From Tenodera sinensis (lineage: Eukaryota > Arthropoda > Insecta > Mantodea > Mantidae): a stretch of 64,000 nucleotides of DNA. The stretch is from the NCBI GenBank assembly GCA_030765045.1, contig CM060967.1:24305784-24369783 (forward strand). Reading direction: 5' to 3'. Numbering within the stretch: position 1 is the stretch's first letter; each line of letters opens with the position of its first letter. Below the pieces are notes generated by a model. That model was not told the origin of the DNA, did not search any database, and worked only from the letters and a program-made list of their open reading frames with translations. Position numbers and translations under genes: made by a program. Positions 61,199-64,000 of the stretch are shown piece by piece.

Positions 61199-62047
61199 AA
61201 AAAATCTGATGTGTTGCACTCACATGACTTTCTCTACTCTTGTACTAACCATTCTTACAAATTCTTATTCCTATATCTTCTTCGTGTTAGTTGAGATAAA
61301 CATTTGTACAACTTATCATATTGCTTATTTCCTTGTAGGTACAAGGGGAATGTTAGAAAACAGTAGGCTTTGTGCGATAGTCAGATATTTTAAAGCTTTG
61401 AGATTCTGTTGTCTTTGCACACTTAACATATAAAAAAATGAACAACGATGTTCCATTTCACGGAAGTTTTAAGTTTTCAGAAACTCACACACATAACAAG
61501 GAATATCTCCGAAATGGTTCACCCTACAAGAAAATTTATTGAGACATAAATTGTTTATTTTAGCAAGATCCACATTTTTGTATAGTATGATTTGGTCTAT
61601 CTCTAACGGTTTACCAGTTATGCAAAAGTAGTCCATAGTAAATGCGATTACTGGGGCCCTAGCCATAAAATTCAAGTTATACATTTCATTTATCATCAAA
61701 ATACCTAAAAAAAATATGGCATTTTAATCAAAATCGTTGGAGCCATTTTCAAGAAAATCAAAATATTCGAAAAATTTTCCATGTAAAGGATAGTTTAGGG
61801 TGGGGCTATTTTCTTCAAAATCTTCGTGTCGCATCCTTGAATGACATTTATACTTAAATACCAACTTTGGTTTTTAACCGACTTTTCGTTTTTGAGTTAT
61901 GCTGTCCACAGACTGACAGACTGACACACTGACACACAGACACACACACACGGACCTTTTTCTAAAAATGCTTTTTTGGATTGAAATATCGACATCGAAT
62001 CTTTGGGTGTAATACAATACTTCCCCTACTTACTAGTAGAGAAAGTA
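61199..62047 (+). mobile_element. Family A (HINE-like) copy, full length
   Basis: Starts AAAAAATCTGATGTGTTGCA and ends CTACTTACTAGTAGAGAAAG. The hairpin stem is CTACT/AGTAG with loop TACT. Both 12-mers are perfect. A small deletion lies between CTTTTTTGGATT and GAAATATCGACATCGAA. Microsatellite is (CA)n with CTGACA units. Confidence 0.95.
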
Positions 62048-62247
62048 AAAACAATTAAATAAAAAGAACGGTTTGGGGGGGGGGGATCGAAAGCGTAGTG
62101 AATAACTTGCAAAGTATTTTTACAAGACTTCCATTTAGAGATAAAATATATATTTCAGTGGCTGCAGGGAAAATACTGTAATACAGTAAACGTTTAAACT
62201 TATGATTTACATAAGCACAGGCACTGTTACTTTTTTATCGCTTTATT

Positions 62248-62620
62248 GTCCCCTAAAATTTCACTACAATTATAATTTAATTCTCGTAGTTACTACAGTC
62301 CACAGTCGATGCTGATATAACATCTCACAACTGTTCTTCTGATAGCCTTGATCTGCCTCGCGACGACCGACGTATTTTCCGGAACGAATACACATTCACA
62401 GCAGTCTCACATACTGACCGACTTATTCTCGAAGCTCTACTTACTGTGACGTCACCTTTAGAGAAATTCGCCACACACACGCACTGCCATGGCTCAGCTG
62501 GAAATCTCGCGAACGTTCTCGATTATTTTTGTTTCTGTCGCATCATTGTTTGCGTCATCTATATGCAAAGTGTGAAATAGCTTTTCCGTGTGTCCATTGT
62601 TGTACACTGACCCTATCACA
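62248..62620 (-). mobile_element. LTR remnant (family C, copy 4)
   Basis: Minus strand begins TGTGATAGGGTCAGTGTACA. The 3' half aligns clearly with the LTR at 40552: GATCAAGGCTATCAGAAGAA, AGTTGTGAGATGTTAT, then CGACTGTGGACTGTAGTA. The TATA region is decayed. Confidence 0.55.
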
Positions 62621-63312
62621 GTAATATATTAAAGCTAAATTTTACCTTATGCAATCAAAAACGTTTTGTACTGAAATAACATTTAGGTTAGATGTGTGGT
62701 TAAAGGTAGAGTTATGGACAATGTTAGCAAATGTTAGCACCCACAGACAGACAGACAATCAAGAGGGACAAGTTTAGCGGTTAGTTGAACCGTTTTTCTG
62801 TTGGGCCTCGCCACAGGAAGCTTGCTTGCTTGTACAGTACAAAGTTGTAACCACTCGCAGAGATGAGTTTTCTCGCAAACTTAATGTGTTTTAGTGCTCA
62901 GCTCTTGCCGGTCAATTTGTTTTACAGACAACTCGCTAGAGAGGGAATTCAAAGGCAATTCTTCTCTGAAACGTTGCCGCACCTGAGCACTTGTTGGCAA
63001 TGCAAATTACTTCACTTGTTGGAGTCCGCTTATTTTAGAATAAATTGCTTTTTCAGTAGCAAAAACTGTCTCCATCTTTCTCCTACTGAGAATTCACAAC
63101 TTTTCCAAGCATTTCACGTGCTAAGAAAACAATATACTTACCATAGCCACATTTGAAATAAACCCACTTTAATTTCAGTCAAAAGGTACCAGCTTTAACT
63201 TCTTCAGAGGAATGTAAGCTTTGAAGTGGCTCCTCAGGAAACAATCACTTAAGAAGCGTTAGTCTTTTTTTAATATTCGTACATAAAGTAAAATTAACCA
63301 AACTGAAATTTT
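62621..63312. other. Unassigned, 97-codon open frame without motif
   Basis: The frame at 62863-63156 (+) starts MSFLANLMCF. No domain is recognised. Confidence 0.35.
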
Positions 63313-63424
63313 GCTTTCTCTCCCGTGCACGTGTACATATGTGCGTTTGTGGCAGCATAACTCGAAGACCAGACTCCGATAAATACCAAACTTGGTAATT
63401 AACCTAAGTGTCTTCCAAATCTTC
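63313..63424 (-). mobile_element. Family A fragment, very diverged
   Basis: GCTTTCTCTCCCGTGCACGT, GTGGCAGCATAACTCGAAGA, ATAAATACCAAACTTGGTAA and CCTAAGTGTCTTCC parallel the family A blocks GGACAGCATAACTCAAAAAC, AACCAAAGTTGGTATTTAAG and TTTAATGTCTTTCA. Confidence 0.6.
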
Positions 63425-63681
63425 CACGAAGACTTTTTAAGAAAATTTCCCGAGTTTTCCCTTCATATTTGTTTTTGAAGATATTTTCCGAAGAAGATTT
63501 TTGAAGAAAATCTCCCTAGTTTCCCTTAACATTTCTTCATGAAGACCTTTTTCCACGAAGTCTTTTTAAGAAAATTCTCAGTTTTCCCGTCACATTTCTT
63601 TATGAAGATCTTTTCCCACGAATATTTTTTAAGAAAGTTCTCACAGTTTGCCTTCATATTTCTTTATGAAGATATTTTACC
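63425..63681. repeat. Minisatellite, four units of about 64 bp
   Basis: Units start at 63425, 63490, 63554 and 63617 (65, 64, 63 and 65 bp). Each has the order CACGAAG.CTTTTTAAGAAAA, a pyrimidine-rich middle with TTTCCC(T/G)T.A(C/T)AT, and TTTATGAAGATCTTTTCC. The unit corresponds to the family A segment from CACGAAGATTTTGAAGAAAA to CATGGAAGATTTTTC, so it arose by tandem growth of an internal piece of that element. Confidence 0.85.
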
Positions 63682-64000
63682 ATGTGGAAAACTCTATTGG
63701 AACCTTAACACCTTTTATTTATTTATTTATTTATTAAAATGTGTTCAGAGCTCAACAGCATTATCCATATGGGAAAACATCTTGATAAAGAAATATGGAC
63801 GAAAACTTGTCAATTTTGACACCAGGTTAAGCACAAACATATAAATTGAGAGTAAAACTTGTAGAGTTCCAAAAGTATACTTTTTTACCCTGAGATTATC
63901 GAAGAACCACTTATATATATATTACTCACATACTTACCCAGATGAGGTATTAATTTATCATTTGTTGCGCTGGTGTTCTTACCTGAAAAAGAAGAAATTT
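63682..64000. other. No recognisable feature
   Basis: Includes a short (ATTT)n tract at about 63714-63736. Confidence 0.4.

Overview
This window looks like repeat-dense, AT-rich intergenic or intronic DNA from a large animal genome, most likely an insect. I found no intact protein-coding gene, rRNA gene or credible functional tRNA gene. Evidence for an insect-like eukaryote: broken Jockey-type and RNase-H-bearing LINEs, tRNA-headed SINEs with A and B boxes, TATA-bearing LTR remnants, very long microsatellites, and long stretches with stops in all frames. A cockroach- or termite-like genome would fit, but that is an impression from sequence style and not a demonstrated assignment.

The dominant component is one family, called family A here: about 850 bp, at least 20 copies or fragments, roughly 12 to 13 kb or one fifth of the window. 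In the orientation I call +, an intact copy starts A(n)TCTGATGTG, carries the 12-mer ACTTTCTCTACT about 22 bp in, has an internal (CA)n tract towards its 3' side, and ends with a small hairpin (CTACTTACCAGTAG) that overlaps the inverted 12-mer AGTAGAGAAAGT, followed by A-rich flank. Subterminal plus terminal inverted repeat, internal microsatellite, 3' hairpin and insertion into A/T runs is the architecture of non-autonomous Helentron-associated elements (HINEs; DINE-1 of Drosophila). I therefore call it HINE-like. Copies occur singly, as tandem arrays (41.6-43.7 kb and 49.3-50.8 kb), as an inverted pair (19.4-20.1 kb), nested in each other (29.3-30.4 kb), interrupted by a LINE (21.1-23.3 kb), and as the apparent source of a 64-bp minisatellite (63.4-63.7 kb).

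Layout. 0-4.4 kb: two opposed reverse transcriptase (RT) remnants, a (TG)n tract, an LTR remnant. 5.2-5.6 kb: a degenerate tandem array. 8.4-10.1 kb: family A. 11 kb: a mariner-like transposase remnant. 14.9-16.3 kb: family A, then a tRNA-headed SINE and another tRNA-like unit. 19.4-23.3 kb: family A copies, one carrying a 5'-truncated RNase-H LINE inside a 579-bp (TG)n tract. 29-33 kb: family A and SINEs. 35.5-36.2 kb: a 770-bp (ACC)n array. 37-51 kb: dense family A with an LTR, further LTR and LINE pieces and two dispersed repeats. 51.4-57.5 kb: a SINE, a hammerhead-like motif, and two head-to-tail copies of a Jockey-type LINE on the minus strand, one of them nearly full length (zinc-knuckle gag, endonuclease, RT; all broken). 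58-64 kb: LINE 3' remnants, SINE, family A, a fourth LTR remnant, the minisatellite.

Nothing here forms a working operon or pathway. The elements act as hosts and targets for one another: a LINE sits in the microsatellite of family A, family A copies sit in A-runs of older copies, and poly(A) expansions sit inside LINE coding sequence.
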